Notes: generated from the sequence alone by a model not told the origin. A stretch of 64,000 bases of DNA from Sedimentisphaerales bacterium (GCA_028282905.1 JANQGW010000220.1:16013-80012), one strand, 5' to 3'. Shown: positions 8,816 through 18,446, counted from the first letter of the stretch. Numbers and translations: made by a program.

Positions 8816-9001
8816 TTATAATTTCACAGGCTTGCAGAGATTATTGGCACTGGCAGCCGCCCGGCCGCAATTTTTGCAGAAATACTGAGGTGCCTTAATA
8901 AGTTCTTTAAAGTCCTCCGGGTGACTATCCTGAAAGCGTAAATTATTCAGGTAACACAGGTGCTTATCGTGGCCCGGATGCGGCATATTTGAATCGGTCA
9001 T
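8816..9001 (-). CDS. Small Cys-rich, probably zinc-binding protein
   Basis: A 61-residue protein whose start is fixed by a strong ribosome site (AAAAGGAGA at 9007-9015, six bases before the ATG). The track start 19 codons earlier is not needed. The sequence has HPGHDKHLC near the N-terminus and CKNCGRAAASANNLCKP at the C-terminus, so four Cys and several His could make a zinc site. I do not recognise a named family, though the CKNCGRAA-x-x-x-x-NLC ending looks familiar from small conserved proteins. It precedes aceE by 73 bases on the same strand and may share its transcript. A role as a small regulator or redox/zinc protein is only a guess. Confidence 0.7.
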   Translation of the reverse strand: MTDSNMPHPGHDKHLCYLNNLRFQDSHPEDFKELIKAPQYFCKNCGRAAASANNLCKPVKL

Positions 9002-9395
9002 AGCAATCTCCTTTTCGATATACAATCTCAGTTTAACAATTCCTGCAACTGACGCCACCTAAATTTGAAAGCTGCAGGGTGTTTTCAGTTCCGAAAATAC
9101 AGTTCCCCGTTACAAACGGGTATAACATTATACTCTTATAGATGTTTATATGTTCGGTGCAATAATCGCAATGTTCCGAGCGTCTGTAGAACCAGTAATT
9201 TCATAAACTTAGCTTCATAATAGCTTTAAATGCAGATATTATTTTGCTTGAACAAGAAAAACAGGAACAGTAGAATGACGGTCACAGCAACATGTTCTGG
9301 TTGTTTTTTGTCGCAATTAATAAAACGGGGAATTGAAAGCAACTTTACACCTTACGGGGAAATTTAAAACGCAATGTTTTTTTGAAAGGCACGAG
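9002..9395. other. Divergent intergenic region between small Cys-rich gene and sulfatase
   Basis: About 394 bases, AT-rich, without a supportable gene. It must hold the promoters of both divergent genes. The minus side contains the ribosome site of the small gene (9007-9015). On the plus side, GAAAGG lies just before the sulfatase ATG. I saw no clear -35/-10 pair. Confidence 0.5.
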
Positions 9396-10940
9396 ATGAA
9401 ACGCAGAGACTTTATGAAGCAAGCGGCAATGGTGACAGCCGCAGCTGCGGTTGGCGGCTGTTTTGGCGGCACGAAAGGCAAAAACACTCCAAAGGCTGCG
9501 GATGCCGGGACTCAGAAAGCCCCGAATATCATCTATATTTTAACGGACGATCTGGGCTATGGCGATTTATCCTGCCTGAATGAAAACTCCAAAATCCAAA
9601 CCCCTTACCTGGATAAACTGGCTAAAGAAGGCATGATTTTTATGGATGCGCACTCCAGTTCGTCCGTCTGTACCCCAACTCGTTACGGCATCCTGACCGG
9701 ACGCTACAATTGGCGGTCCCGGCTAAAAAAAGGCGTTTTAAATGGTTATTCATCGCACCTGATCGATCCCGAACGTATGACTGTCGCCGATTTGCTGAAA
9801 CAGCATGACTACCACACTGCTTGCATCGGCAAATGGCACCTTGGCTGGGACTGGGCGAAAAAAGGCCCCAAGCCCCACGAAGTGGACTATACGGGTACGG
9901 TCAAAAACGGTCCCGACGTCAACGGGTTCGATTATTATTACGCCCACTGCGGCTCACTGGATATGGCACCGTATGTCTATGTGGAAAACGGCCGGGTTAC
10001 CGCACAACCAGACCGTGAAACCCAGAGTAAAGATAAATACGGCTGGTGGCGAAAGGGACCGACCGGGTCGGACTTCCAGCATGATGATGTGCTGCCGAAC
10101 TTTACCCGGCGCGGTGCGAAATACATCAAGGAACGCGCTGCAACCGGCGAGCCGTTCTTCCTGTATCTGCCGCTGCCGGCACCGCATACGCCGATTCTGC
10201 CGACCAAGGAATTTCAGGGCAAAAGCGGCATCAATCCCTATTGTGACTTTGTAATAATGGTTGACCACTGTATCGGCCAGATTACCAAAGCGATTGAAGA
10301 AGCCGGCGTCAAGGACAATACGTTGATTGTCTTCACGGCGGATAACGGCTGTTCACCCGCGGCGAAATTTGACGAAATGCACGCTAAAGACCATTATCCC
10401 AGCTATGTCTATCGCGGCCATAAAGCCGACATTTATGAAGGCGGGCATCGTATTCCATTCATTGTTCGCTGGCCGGACCGGGTAAAGGCATCTACAACAT
10501 GCGATGATACAGTCTGCCTGACGGACTTAATGGCAACATGTGCTGATATTCTGGGGACGAAACTCCCCGATAATGCCGGCGAAGACAGCGTGAGCATCCT
10601 GCCGGATCTGACGGGAACAGCCACCGGTCCGGTACGCGAGGCGACGGTACACCATTCTATCAACGGCAGTTTCTCAATTCGACAGGACAAATGGAAGCTG
10701 GAATTGTGCCCCGGTTCCGGCGGGTGGTCAGCCCCCAAACCCGGCAAGGCACCGAAAGGATCACCGCCAGTTCAACTGTATGACCTCAGCAACGATATCG
10801 GCGAGAAAAACAACGTGCAGGACAAACATCCCGACGTTGTCCAGCAACTGACATCCCTGCTGCAGAAATACGTTGATCAGGGCCGCAGTACACCCGGCGT
10901 CCCCCAAACAAACGAAGGCAAAACACCAATCATGCGGTAA
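9396..10940 (+). CDS. Tat-exported sulfatase (type I, formylglycine-dependent)
   Basis: Hydrolyses a sulfate ester, probably on a polysaccharide or its fragments. The start MKRRDFMKQ gives a twin-arginine signal; it is followed by an Ala-rich segment and VGGC, so the mature protein may also be lipid-anchored. The sulfatase fold begins at PNIIYILTDDLGYGD (metal Asp pair). SSVCTPTRYGILTGR holds the C-x-P-x-R motif in which Cys92 becomes formylglycine. GKWHLG and the DNG of FTADNGCS are further active-site segments. Length is 514 residues. The track start 21 codons upstream would bury the signal; GAAAGG before the ATG supports this choice. It stands alone between a divergent gene and a terminator. 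Substrate unknown. Confidence 0.92.
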   Translation: MKRRDFMKQAAMVTAAAAVGGCFGGTKGKNTPKAADAGTQKAPNIIYILTDDLGYGDLSCLNENSKIQTPYLDKLAKEGMIFMDAHSSSSVCTPTRYGILTGRYNWRSRLKKGVLNGYSSHLIDPERMTVADLLKQHDYHTACIGKWHLGWDWAKKGPKPHEVDYTGTVKNGPDVNGFDYYYAHCGSLDMAPYVYVENGRVTAQPDRETQSKDKYGWWRKGPTGSDFQHDDVLPNFTRRGAKYIKERAATGEPFFLYLPLPAPHTPILPTKEFQGKSGINPYCDFVIMVDHCIGQITKAIEEAGVKDNTLIVFTADNGCSPAAKFDEMHAKDHYPSYVYRGHKADIYEGGHRIPFIVRWPDRVKASTTCDDTVCLTDLMATCADILGTKLPDNAGEDSVSILPDLTGTATGPVREATVHHSINGSFSIRQDKWKLELCPGSGGWSAPKPGKAPKGSPPVQLYDLSNDIGEKNNVQDKHPDVVQQLTSLLQKYVDQGRSTPGVPQTNEGKTPIMR

Positions 10941-10978
10941 ATTTGTATCTCAATTGACACATTGAAATAGCTCAGAAG

Positions 10979-11019
10979 AATTCTCTCCCCTTCATGTATT
11001 ACACGAGGGGGAGAATTTT
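10979..11019 (+). terminator. Intrinsic terminator after the sulfatase gene
   Basis: AATTCTCTCCCC pairs with GGGGGAGAATT across a loop of about 15 bases, with one bulged base, and TTTT follows. It lies about 40 bases after the stop. Confidence 0.7.
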
Positions 11020-11074
11020 GAAAACTACCCATGTAAGTCTACATTTTTTCTGTAAAGTCACAGGGAAGTATAGA

Positions 11075-11968
11075 CTATTGTTTTTGCAGAAAACCAACGG
11101 TTGATTGCATAATCCGCTGCTGGAGTTTATCAGCACCTTTTTGCTGGTTCTGTTCCAACAAGTCCTGATAATTTGCCTGGCAAAAATGACATCCCAGTAC
11201 GTTCAGATGAAAATCAACATAATTCTGCCATTCAGGCTCCAACGTTTTCAACAGGAATGCCCCAATCGTACTGCGTTTTGGGCAGCTTGGGCGGTACTGT
11301 TGCCAGATTTGCACCAACAGCCCTTCCATGTCGGCCTCTGATAAGTCTTTGGTATCAGCCGCGGTTAGATTATCGTGGATCTGCTTGATCCAGCGGTGTT
11401 TTAACACACCCACTTTTCTCGCATCGATTTTCAATGTTTCCGCAATGTCTGAATTGGACAACTGGCAATAAAAAAGCAATTCAATCGTCTTTAAATGCTC
11501 AAAATTCAAAGTGGTTTTGATTCTGCCCAGCAATGACAAAATTTCACCGGCCAATGCCGCAGATAATGTTTCCTTTTGTTCATCTCGCCGGGCGTAGGAA
11601 CTGGCGGTCGATTCGGTGGACTGAAAGCCTGACAAGTAATCGGATTGCCCGCAGTTAGAACGGTACAAGTCCTGGATCAATCCGACACGCATCGCGCTTT
11701 TTCTCCGGTACGTATCGATAATCTTGCGTCGCAGAATGGTAAATAAAAATCCTTCAATACTGCTTTCAGGCCGAAGCGTATGCATTGTCCGAATGAAATT
11801 AATGAAAACCTCCTGAACAATATCCTCCGCATCGGCGGGCTGACTCACCTGCCGTCGCGCATACGCCAGCAGACGGCCGTTGTATCGCTGTATAAACTGC
11901 GACCACGCCCGATCATCGCCCTGCTGGATTTGATCCAGCAGATACTGTTCGGCTGGTGTCGTTGGCAT
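11075..11968 (-). CDS. ECF-type RNA polymerase sigma factor with Cys-containing C-terminal extension
   Basis: Sigma-70 family factor of 297 residues. Region 2 is visible as YARRQVSQPADAEDIVQEVFINF with FLFTILRRKIIDTYRR after it (quoted in parts), and region 4 as LSNSDIAETLKIDARKVGVLKHR. About 100 residues follow region 4, more than a plain ECF factor has; this tail contains FHLNVLGCHFCQANYQDLL, an H-x5-C-x2-C cluster like those of zinc anti-sigma domains. It is the last gene of a five-gene minus-strand operon with a Ser/Thr kinase, the usual partner of such planctomycete factors. Its activity is therefore probably set by the kinase, by phosphorylation or through the tail (inference). Confidence 0.85.
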   Translation of the reverse strand: MPTTPAEQYLLDQIQQGDDRAWSQFIQRYNGRLLAYARRQVSQPADAEDIVQEVFINFIRTMHTLRPESSIEGFLFTILRRKIIDTYRRKSAMRVGLIQDLYRSNCGQSDYLSGFQSTESTASSYARRDEQKETLSAALAGEILSLLGRIKTTLNFEHLKTIELLFYCQLSNSDIAETLKIDARKVGVLKHRWIKQIHDNLTAADTKDLSEADMEGLLVQIWQQYRPSCPKRSTIGAFLLKTLEPEWQNYVDFHLNVLGCHFCQANYQDLLEQNQQKGADKLQQRIMQSTVGFLQKQ

Positions 11969-12080
11969 CTGATTTCTGCTCGAATATGGTACCGCTTCGT
12001 CTTACGCCGGTGTCATCACACTGTTGCTAAATTTCAGCCACACCATGGATTTGCGGCTTTCCATCTCAAACTCTACATCA

Positions 12081-13316
12081 CTATACTAAAAGATGGATTA
12101 AAAAGAAACCAAAAATCAATACAATTCCTATGACTGCAACAGTAATCAGAACCGAGTAATATCCCTTGGTTAACGCGTTGATAAAGGCCCCGACAATACT
12201 GATCAGAACAATCATGCCAATTAATGAAACAACATAGTAGGCCCAGTTTCTTCTTGTCTGACGCACGACGATAGTTCTGTCACGTCCTAACATCTGCAGG
12301 CGTTCAGGTGACATTTCCAGCAGGACCGCTGACCGCCAGATTGGCCCGGCCGATCCCTGGAGTCGCTGAGTGTACTCGTCAACGATAAATCCATAATCCT
12401 GCAGATCACTCTGTTGAACACTCTGCAAGCCAATTTTCCCGATCAGTTTCTGTCGGGCCGATTCCATCATCTGACTGCGAGCCTGTTCGGCTGTAACCGC
12501 CGTTTCCGCAGAGGTAATAACGGCCCACTGCCTGAGATGAACCAGTGTGCGAAAATATTCGCCATTGTGCAGCCAGGGGCGGTAGTCGTATTCAACCTGA
12601 TGAGCGTATTTATTGTCCGGCGTTTGAACAGCCGCCTGAAGCGTTCCTCTTTCATTGCCCGCATTAATCATTTGCGCCACACTGATGGTATCCCCATTTT
12701 GAAGCTTGGGGATTGTAAGTCTATGGGTCGGAAGTTTCTCATGTTTCAAAGAAATCCATACTGTTTCCGCGACCGGTTTTCCTGATGTTGTTTCCGCGGT
12801 AATAGCTATATCTATATCAGATAAAAAGAATTTTAATCCACGCCGCAGTTGTTCCAACCAGACAATATCAACGCTATCTTTGGTTTCAAATATCTGAATT
12901 TGTTTAGGTTTAGCGGGCAGGCCATTGAACGTTTCCTGCAATTGAACGCCCAATCCATAGGCCGCAAGTTGCGGTGTCGAATAGACATCCGGCGTCAATT
13001 CCTCTTCCAGACCCTCCTGCCACAGGACAGTTTCTTTAGTGGTATCAACAACTGCATTCTGAGTCATGGGAATAGAAGAGATGTATTCCGGCTGGGCTTT
13101 TATCTGTACGATAGATCCCTCTGAAGGCATAAGAGCAACTGGTCTGGCAAAATATGTAAATAAGCCCAAGAAAGCAACTAAGGCCAGCAGTAAAAAAATC
13201 CCCACGATCCACCGAACGACCGCTCCGCCTTTGACCAGAAGGATAATCAGCCCAGCAAGCAATGCCAGACCAATCAACAATATAATTGGTAATATTCCAA
13301 ATGCAATTAAAGACAT
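12081..13316 (-). CDS. Membrane protein of the kinase/sigma operon, unknown function
   Basis: About 411 residues, no family recognised. Two hydrophobic helices open the protein (LPIILLIGLALLAGLIILLV and a second at VGIFLLLALVAFLGLF), followed by a soluble region of about 270 residues and two more helices at the C-terminus ending in a basic-poor tail. The soluble part contains CAxxC-free, Gln-rich sequence with no catalytic motif that I can name. The start is set by TTTTGGAG six bases before the second of two adjacent ATG codons; the track start is a TTG. It lies 24 bases after the kinase stop and 112 before the sigma gene, so it probably works with them as a membrane component. Confidence 0.75.
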   Translation of the reverse strand: MSLIAFGILPIILLIGLALLAGLIILLVKGGAVVRWIVGIFLLLALVAFLGLFTYFARPVALMPSEGSIVQIKAQPEYISSIPMTQNAVVDTTKETVLWQEGLEEELTPDVYSTPQLAAYGLGVQLQETFNGLPAKPKQIQIFETKDSVDIVWLEQLRRGLKFFLSDIDIAITAETTSGKPVAETVWISLKHEKLPTHRLTIPKLQNGDTISVAQMINAGNERGTLQAAVQTPDNKYAHQVEYDYRPWLHNGEYFRTLVHLRQWAVITSAETAVTAEQARSQMMESARQKLIGKIGLQSVQQSDLQDYGFIVDEYTQRLQGSAGPIWRSAVLLEMSPERLQMLGRDRTIVVRQTRRNWAYYVVSLIGMIVLISIVGAFINALTKGYYSVLITVAVIGIVLIFGFFLIHLLV

Positions 13317-13340
13317 CATGAACTCCAAAAATGGAAAATG

Positions 13341-15908
13341 TTATTGCGTTTTATTTGTTTCCGGATTCAGGGCTACGATCTGCGGCGGTTGCCGCTTGGG
13401 CGGCCATGCCAGCAGGATGATCGCCGGGATAAAAAAGAAAAGTGAGAAATAAATGCGATTGTTAACAGATGCAAACACTTTATCAAATACCACTCCCACC
13501 GGTTGACCAACAAGAGAACCTTCAATACTGATTGGGTAGACGGATTCAGTAATAACAGCAAATGCAAACGCCACCAGCGCAATCGCAATCAGAAAGCGAA
13601 TAATATGCGCACCACCAAAACGACGGCGGGTGAGCAGGAGTATCACCATTGATATCGCAAGTATCCCAAAGCCCACTCCCGTAGCCACTCTTTCCAAAGC
13701 TATCGGCCAGTTGGGAGTGCCCCAAAACTGCTCGATATCAGTAATCACATTAATGGGAAGGCAGGCTGTCAACACCGTCACTAAATTCATCGCGCAGCCG
13801 ACCAGCAACAGCACTGAAATAAACATCAAGACATAGCCCAAAAAGCCGAACAACCCCAACACAAATCCTGTCTTAGCAGTCGGATCCTGAATGACCACGG
13901 TCGTTGCCGGCGGCTGTACTGCAGATACGGCTGCGACTGCCTCTGCCGGTTGAGGTGACGGATTGGCCGGAGAAACAGATGCCGGAGGAGTATTATTAAC
14001 ATTAACCGGGGCAGCAACGGGCTTTGGTGGCGTTTGAGGCACCGCTTGCGGGTTTCCGTCCCAAGCCAGTACTTTCCGTCCCTGCACATCCCGAAACTCG
14101 CCTGCTAAAATCATGATAAAATCGATCAACTGGCCAATTCCGAATACGCCTGCGGTAAATAGCCACAATATTCCAGTGCCGATTTTCCCAACGTAAAAGC
14201 GATGCACGCCCGGAACGGGAATAAACAGAACCATGCCGCACAAAATGGCCGCAATGGAACGATTATAGCGGCTGGCACCGGCAGGCACCGTGGGAACAAC
14301 TTTTGGAGCTGCCGGAGGAACAGGTCTTGGCTTGGGTTGTTTGGGTTTTACCGCTGTCTTATCAGGGCCGGTAAAAGGACAGATCGCCTGCACATAAAGG
14401 CAAATCCCCGCCACCAACGCGATACTGATCGCAGGCACACCGTCAAAGACCAAAGCCAGCACAAATGCCGGAATTCCCAGACAGATTGCCGGAATGAGCG
14501 ATACCCGGTTTTTTCGCTTGGCATCCGTCATTGTCCACCAGCTGATGAAAACTAAGGGAATCATTGCAAAAAAAGTCCCCCGCATGCTCTGCTCTGCGCC
14601 GGAGCCAATAACCTCTTCAAACAAAAGAGCTGCCAGGCCGGCAAATGTAATTGCTACCGCCGAAACCGCCAGATTGCGGAATGTTTTGGCCTCCATACCG
14701 CAAAGCAGACGGTATCTTGCCAATAAGATACCGCCGGCACCGGCGACAATCATGACTAAAACCATCACGCCCCTTACCAGCGCATCATCAAAGTCACCGG
14801 AGGAAAATAATCCCGCTCCAAGTGACAGAATGGCGGCTGTTACCAGCGCGGTCAATAACCGCTGCTTTCGTTTCATAGGATCTTTTTCAGCGGCCTGGCG
14901 AACACCTTCCCATGATTCCTGATAAAAGAAATTCTGGATTTTATCGGCTTCCTGGTACAGTTTGTCTGCCGTTGTATTTTTCTTCTTTGCCGCGGTCTGC
15001 TTGTTCGGCTGCTCAGCGGCAGGGGCAGAGGCCGGCTGTCTCTGCATCTTCTCGGCCACTTTTTGAGCCACAACCGACAGTTCCATCGGGCTGAACTGCG
15101 ACATGCTCTGCTGTATCTGTTCGGCTCCGAAGACATCCTCGACCATCTCCTGAACCGTACTGTAGCGGTCATGCGGGTCGCGAGCCATCGCTTTTTTAAT
15201 CACTCGGGCAAAGGTTTCATCCAGCCCGGTCAGATCCGGTGTTGCACTCATGTGTTTCATCAGCACTTCGGCAGGGCTGCCCCCAACATAGGGAAGCTGG
15301 CCGGTCAGCATTTCATAGAGCATCACGCCCAGTGCATAAATATCAATGCTGCGGTCATATTTACCAACGCCAATCTCTGGCGCCATGTAATGAACGGTTC
15401 CGACGGTAATGGTCTGATTGCTGTAACGGCTGGTATTAATCACTTTGCTCAAGCCGTAATCGCCGATCTTGACCTGGCCGTTTTCATAAAAGATATTGCC
15501 GGGTTTAAGGTCACGATGGACAATGCCGCTATCATGCAGATAATTCAGCCCTTTCGCAATTTCACGCAGAAAGAATGCGGTTTTCTGAACACCCAGCCCG
15601 GTCGGCGATGACTGAATCATATCCGCCAGTGACGGGCCGGTCACATACTCCATGATCACAAACAGTTTGCCGTCGGCGTTATACTTTGCATCAAAGACAG
15701 AGACCAAGTGCGGGCTTTTAAGATTCATACACTGCTGGATACCGCGCAGTTCGATCTGCTCATATGTCTGAACCGCCTTTAGGGCAACTTGCCGGCCGGC
15801 ATCACTGGTCGCATAATAGACCTCGCCAAAGCCGCCCCTTCCCACGGCCCGCTGAATCGTATAGCCTTCCAGCGGTTTATCACCATATTGATACTGATAT
15901 TTCGCCAT
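13341..15908 (-). CDS. Membrane Ser/Thr protein kinase with TM2 domain
   Basis: A Hanks-type kinase of 855 residues. Residues 15-260 form the kinase domain: GRGGFG loop (23-28), catalytic Lys44, HRDLKPGN (131-138), DYG in place of DFG (150-152) and MAPE (175-178). A linker rich in Ala and Lys follows, then several membrane helices (about 350-510), a Pro-rich stretch, a TM2 domain (about 547-605, with GVHRFYVGK and GIGQLIDF), a second Pro/Ala-rich stretch and further helices at the C-terminus. All catalytic residues are present, so it should be active at the inner face of the membrane. It sits 17 bases after the FHA-like gene and before a membrane protein and an ECF sigma gene, suggesting one signalling unit. 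Confidence 0.92.
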   Translation of the reverse strand: MAKYQYQYGDKPLEGYTIQRAVGRGGFGEVYYATSDAGRQVALKAVQTYEQIELRGIQQCMNLKSPHLVSVFDAKYNADGKLFVIMEYVTGPSLADMIQSSPTGLGVQKTAFFLREIAKGLNYLHDSGIVHRDLKPGNIFYENGQVKIGDYGLSKVINTSRYSNQTITVGTVHYMAPEIGVGKYDRSIDIYALGVMLYEMLTGQLPYVGGSPAEVLMKHMSATPDLTGLDETFARVIKKAMARDPHDRYSTVQEMVEDVFGAEQIQQSMSQFSPMELSVVAQKVAEKMQRQPASAPAAEQPNKQTAAKKKNTTADKLYQEADKIQNFFYQESWEGVRQAAEKDPMKRKQRLLTALVTAAILSLGAGLFSSGDFDDALVRGVMVLVMIVAGAGGILLARYRLLCGMEAKTFRNLAVSAVAITFAGLAALLFEEVIGSGAEQSMRGTFFAMIPLVFISWWTMTDAKRKNRVSLIPAICLGIPAFVLALVFDGVPAISIALVAGICLYVQAICPFTGPDKTAVKPKQPKPRPVPPAAPKVVPTVPAGASRYNRSIAAILCGMVLFIPVPGVHRFYVGKIGTGILWLFTAGVFGIGQLIDFIMILAGEFRDVQGRKVLAWDGNPQAVPQTPPKPVAAPVNVNNTPPASVSPANPSPQPAEAVAAVSAVQPPATTVVIQDPTAKTGFVLGLFGFLGYVLMFISVLLLVGCAMNLVTVLTACLPINVITDIEQFWGTPNWPIALERVATGVGFGILAISMVILLLTRRRFGGAHIIRFLIAIALVAFAFAVITESVYPISIEGSLVGQPVGVVFDKVFASVNNRIYFSLFFFIPAIILLAWPPKRQPPQIVALNPETNKTQ

Positions 15909-15925
15909 CGGTTTTTCCCGTCCCT

Positions 15926-17497
15926 CTAAAGGTTCTGCGTACTCAGAACCAATTGAACATCTCCTATTTCAATCCGCTTATCCATCGGTAGAACCGCCCC
16001 CGCAGAAACCGAACGCCCTTCGACGATTACCGGCTGCTGAGTACGGCATCGAATTTGTCCATCCTGTAAAAACAGTACCATCGCTTCCGGCAGTTGTCCA
16101 CTTTGGATATGGTTGTTACGTTCGGGTCCAATCAAAATTTCACGGCCCATGAGAATCACACCGGTAATATCGGCCCGGGGAAACCGGGCACTGGACGGTA
16201 TCAGGCAGGCCGTACTGCTGGCGGGATTCGACTGTGTAAATTTAAATCGACATCGCGGCGACAATTCCACACGGTCGCCATCACTGAGAAGTTGCCTGGA
16301 GCCATGTGAGGTTATACCGCCCGTCTGTCCGATGAAATAATCACCTTCGACACGCTCAATCTGCTTCGGCACAACATCCGGGGCCGTCACAAGCTCGATA
16401 TCTGATCGCGTTGTGGAACTAACCGGTCCCATCGTCACACGGTCACTGCCAAAAACATAATATGCCCCAATACCGTCCATTTGAAGTATAAATCGCATTT
16501 TCGTACCCATCGCATTGTGTCGGTCGATTTCAGGAGTTTTCAAAAACTCCGGAGCCGGTCGGGCCGTTTTTACAGGTGCCGGCACAATCTCCGGGCTTTC
16601 AGACAGATCAATTTGTTCGAAAATCCCCAGAGGGCCGGCCTGCAAATGTCGCTGAGTATCGGCCGTACTTTTGACCTGACCGATAGCTTCAGTCAGCCAT
16701 TTTGCTTTTGGTAATAATGTCTGAGCTCTCCGCAGGTTTATTTCGGCTTCACTAAAAGCACCCGCATTGATCTGTCCGACCGCCTTGTGGCAATATTCAA
16801 CCACCTTTTGCAGCGGCTGAATCATTTCAGACTGAGCTACATGGCCATTTATTTGTGCCAGAAACGAGGCGGCTGCATGAAGCCTCCCCTCTGCCAGACA
16901 GTCCTGTAATTTCTTCTGGGCCTGCCGCTGAATCAGAGAAAGGATGTCAGCAGACTCAGGACTCATATTCCCGCAAAGTGAACTGTTTTGATAAATTCGA
17001 GCCGCCAGTTCAATCTGACCGGTTTTCAGTGCTTGTTTGATGCGGCCGGCGGCAGAGTCGTTTTGCAATTCGAGCATGTCCGCATTTTTCAGCATATTCT
17101 GAGCCTGTTGATCCTCTGACTCCGCCAGGATTTTTCGACCGGCTGACAGCCAGCCGTTTTGCATTTGCTCCTGAGCCTTTGCCAACTGCTCTGACCGCTG
17201 GCGGGAACCGGCACGCTCTGTTTCGATTTGAGAGGCAATCATCGACCGCAATTCCACAATCTCCGGCAGATTCCCCGCGAGTTTTTCCGCCCGCAGGCAA
17301 TCATCCAGTGCCGGTGCCAGCCGCTGTGATGTCAGATGTCCCTGACCGCGGCGGATAAACGCCACCGACAGTTTTGTCAACAGTTTCTGGCCGGCGCGTT
17401 GCTCCTGAAGAGACGAATCTCTGAACAATTCAAAAGCTTCGTCCAGCCGACCATCCGCCAGAGCCACCTGAGCACGTTTTAATCGAAAATCAAGCAC
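15926..17497 (-). CDS. TPR-like / FHA-like protein of the kinase operon
   Basis: 523 residues. The N-terminal 280 or so are Ala/Leu/Gln-rich helices with a repeat-like spacing (ALADGRLDEAFELFRDS), resembling TPR units. The C-terminal 190 look like two degenerate FHA domains: the first has SDIELV and LLSDGDRVELSPRCRFKF, the second has LMGREILIGPERNNHI and RIEIGDVQLVL. FHA domains bind phospho-threonine, which fits a gene directly upstream of a Ser/Thr kinase. The start is a GTG preceded by CAGGAG. There is no signal peptide or membrane helix, so it should be cytoplasmic. It may be a kinase substrate or scaffold (inference). Confidence 0.75.
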   Translation of the reverse strand: MLDFRLKRAQVALADGRLDEAFELFRDSSLQEQRAGQKLLTKLSVAFIRRGQGHLTSQRLAPALDDCLRAEKLAGNLPEIVELRSMIASQIETERAGSRQRSEQLAKAQEQMQNGWLSAGRKILAESEDQQAQNMLKNADMLELQNDSAAGRIKQALKTGQIELAARIYQNSSLCGNMSPESADILSLIQRQAQKKLQDCLAEGRLHAAASFLAQINGHVAQSEMIQPLQKVVEYCHKAVGQINAGAFSEAEINLRRAQTLLPKAKWLTEAIGQVKSTADTQRHLQAGPLGIFEQIDLSESPEIVPAPVKTARPAPEFLKTPEIDRHNAMGTKMRFILQMDGIGAYYVFGSDRVTMGPVSSTTRSDIELVTAPDVVPKQIERVEGDYFIGQTGGITSHGSRQLLSDGDRVELSPRCRFKFTQSNPASSTACLIPSSARFPRADITGVILMGREILIGPERNNHIQSGQLPEAMVLFLQDGQIRCRTQQPVIVEGRSVSAGAVLPMDKRIEIGDVQLVLSTQNL

Positions 17498-17630
17498 GAA
17501 TTCTACTCCTGAGCATTTCGTCTCCGCTCCAACGTCGGAACCAAAGACAGATGTGGATTATACTCTATTCGACAACCAGACGCAAACATAAGAAGACTTT
17601 ATCCGTCTGCTTCACTGTACTATCAAAGCA

Positions 17631-18446
17631 TCAGTTTGAGACAATCACATCGGCATTATCTGCAGGCTTATCCTGCTGGAAGTACTCATCTACCTGTGAA
17701 ATGAGCTGATCGGCGGAAACCTGATCGATGGGGATGGTTTGAACGAACTTGCTTTCGTGTGCCAGAACACGTTCGGCCACATCCAGACGCTTTTTGATTT
17801 GCCCCAGAAGCTTTTCGGTTTGTGCCAGCTTGCTGTTATCAACCTGAATCCCGGTGCCGACGGCCGAAGCCTTCAGCAGACGATACTGCCCTTCCAGGCT
17901 CTCAATACGCGAAGCAAGGATGCGTTTTTGCGACTTGGTCTTTTCCAAAAGCTGCACGGCCGCCCGTAATGACTTCTCACGGGTTTCATAGAGCTTGTGC
18001 TTGCTGGCAAAAACCAACTCGGCTTCTTTGTAATTTTCGAATTGTGCCGCCAGTTCATCGGCCACTTCCTGTTGACTGTATTTACGATTACCAAACGTGT
18101 AAGTCGCCTGCTGCTTGCCAAGAGCCGCCCGCAGTTTCTCAACCCGCTGCTTTTGCTGAGCAATGGCTGCCTCGCTTTGCTCGATTTCCTTTTTCAGAGC
18201 CGCGATTTCGACTTCCTCTTTGGCAATCAACTGGATGTTGGCATGGATTTCAGGTAGAATATCTTCCAGTAAATCCTGTGCGCGATGCAGTTCAAACTCG
18301 ATGGGAACCGCGTCTTTGACCTTATTTTGGGTCATTTTTGCGGAACTGCGAACATAACTGGACAACTCGGTTCCAAATAACAAACCGCCAATTACCACAA
18401 ATAACACCAGCCCGACAGCCCCTCTTTTGATCCATTTCTTAGTCAT
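17631..18446 (-). CDS. Single-pass membrane protein with long coiled coil
   Basis: 271 residues from the ATG that follows TAGGAGAAAGATC; the track start 15 codons earlier lacks a ribosome site. One helix near the N-terminus (GAVGLVLFVVIGGLLFG) anchors it. Most of the rest is a charged coiled coil with KEEVEIAALKKEIEQSEAAI and similar heptads, and the C-terminus is short and acidic. No enzyme motif is seen. The shape is like PspA-type or septum-associated proteins but I cannot assign a family. It is the first gene of the kinase/sigma operon, 133 bases upstream of the FHA-like gene, and a terminator separates it from the CotH gene. Confidence 0.7.
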   Translation of the reverse strand: MTKKWIKRGAVGLVLFVVIGGLLFGTELSSYVRSSAKMTQNKVKDAVPIEFELHRAQDLLEDILPEIHANIQLIAKEEVEIAALKKEIEQSEAAIAQQKQRVEKLRAALGKQQATYTFGNRKYSQQEVADELAAQFENYKEAELVFASKHKLYETREKSLRAAVQLLEKTKSQKRILASRIESLEGQYRLLKASAVGTGIQVDNSKLAQTEKLLGQIKKRLDVAERVLAHESKFVQTIPIDQVSADQLISQVDEYFQQDKPADNADVIVSN

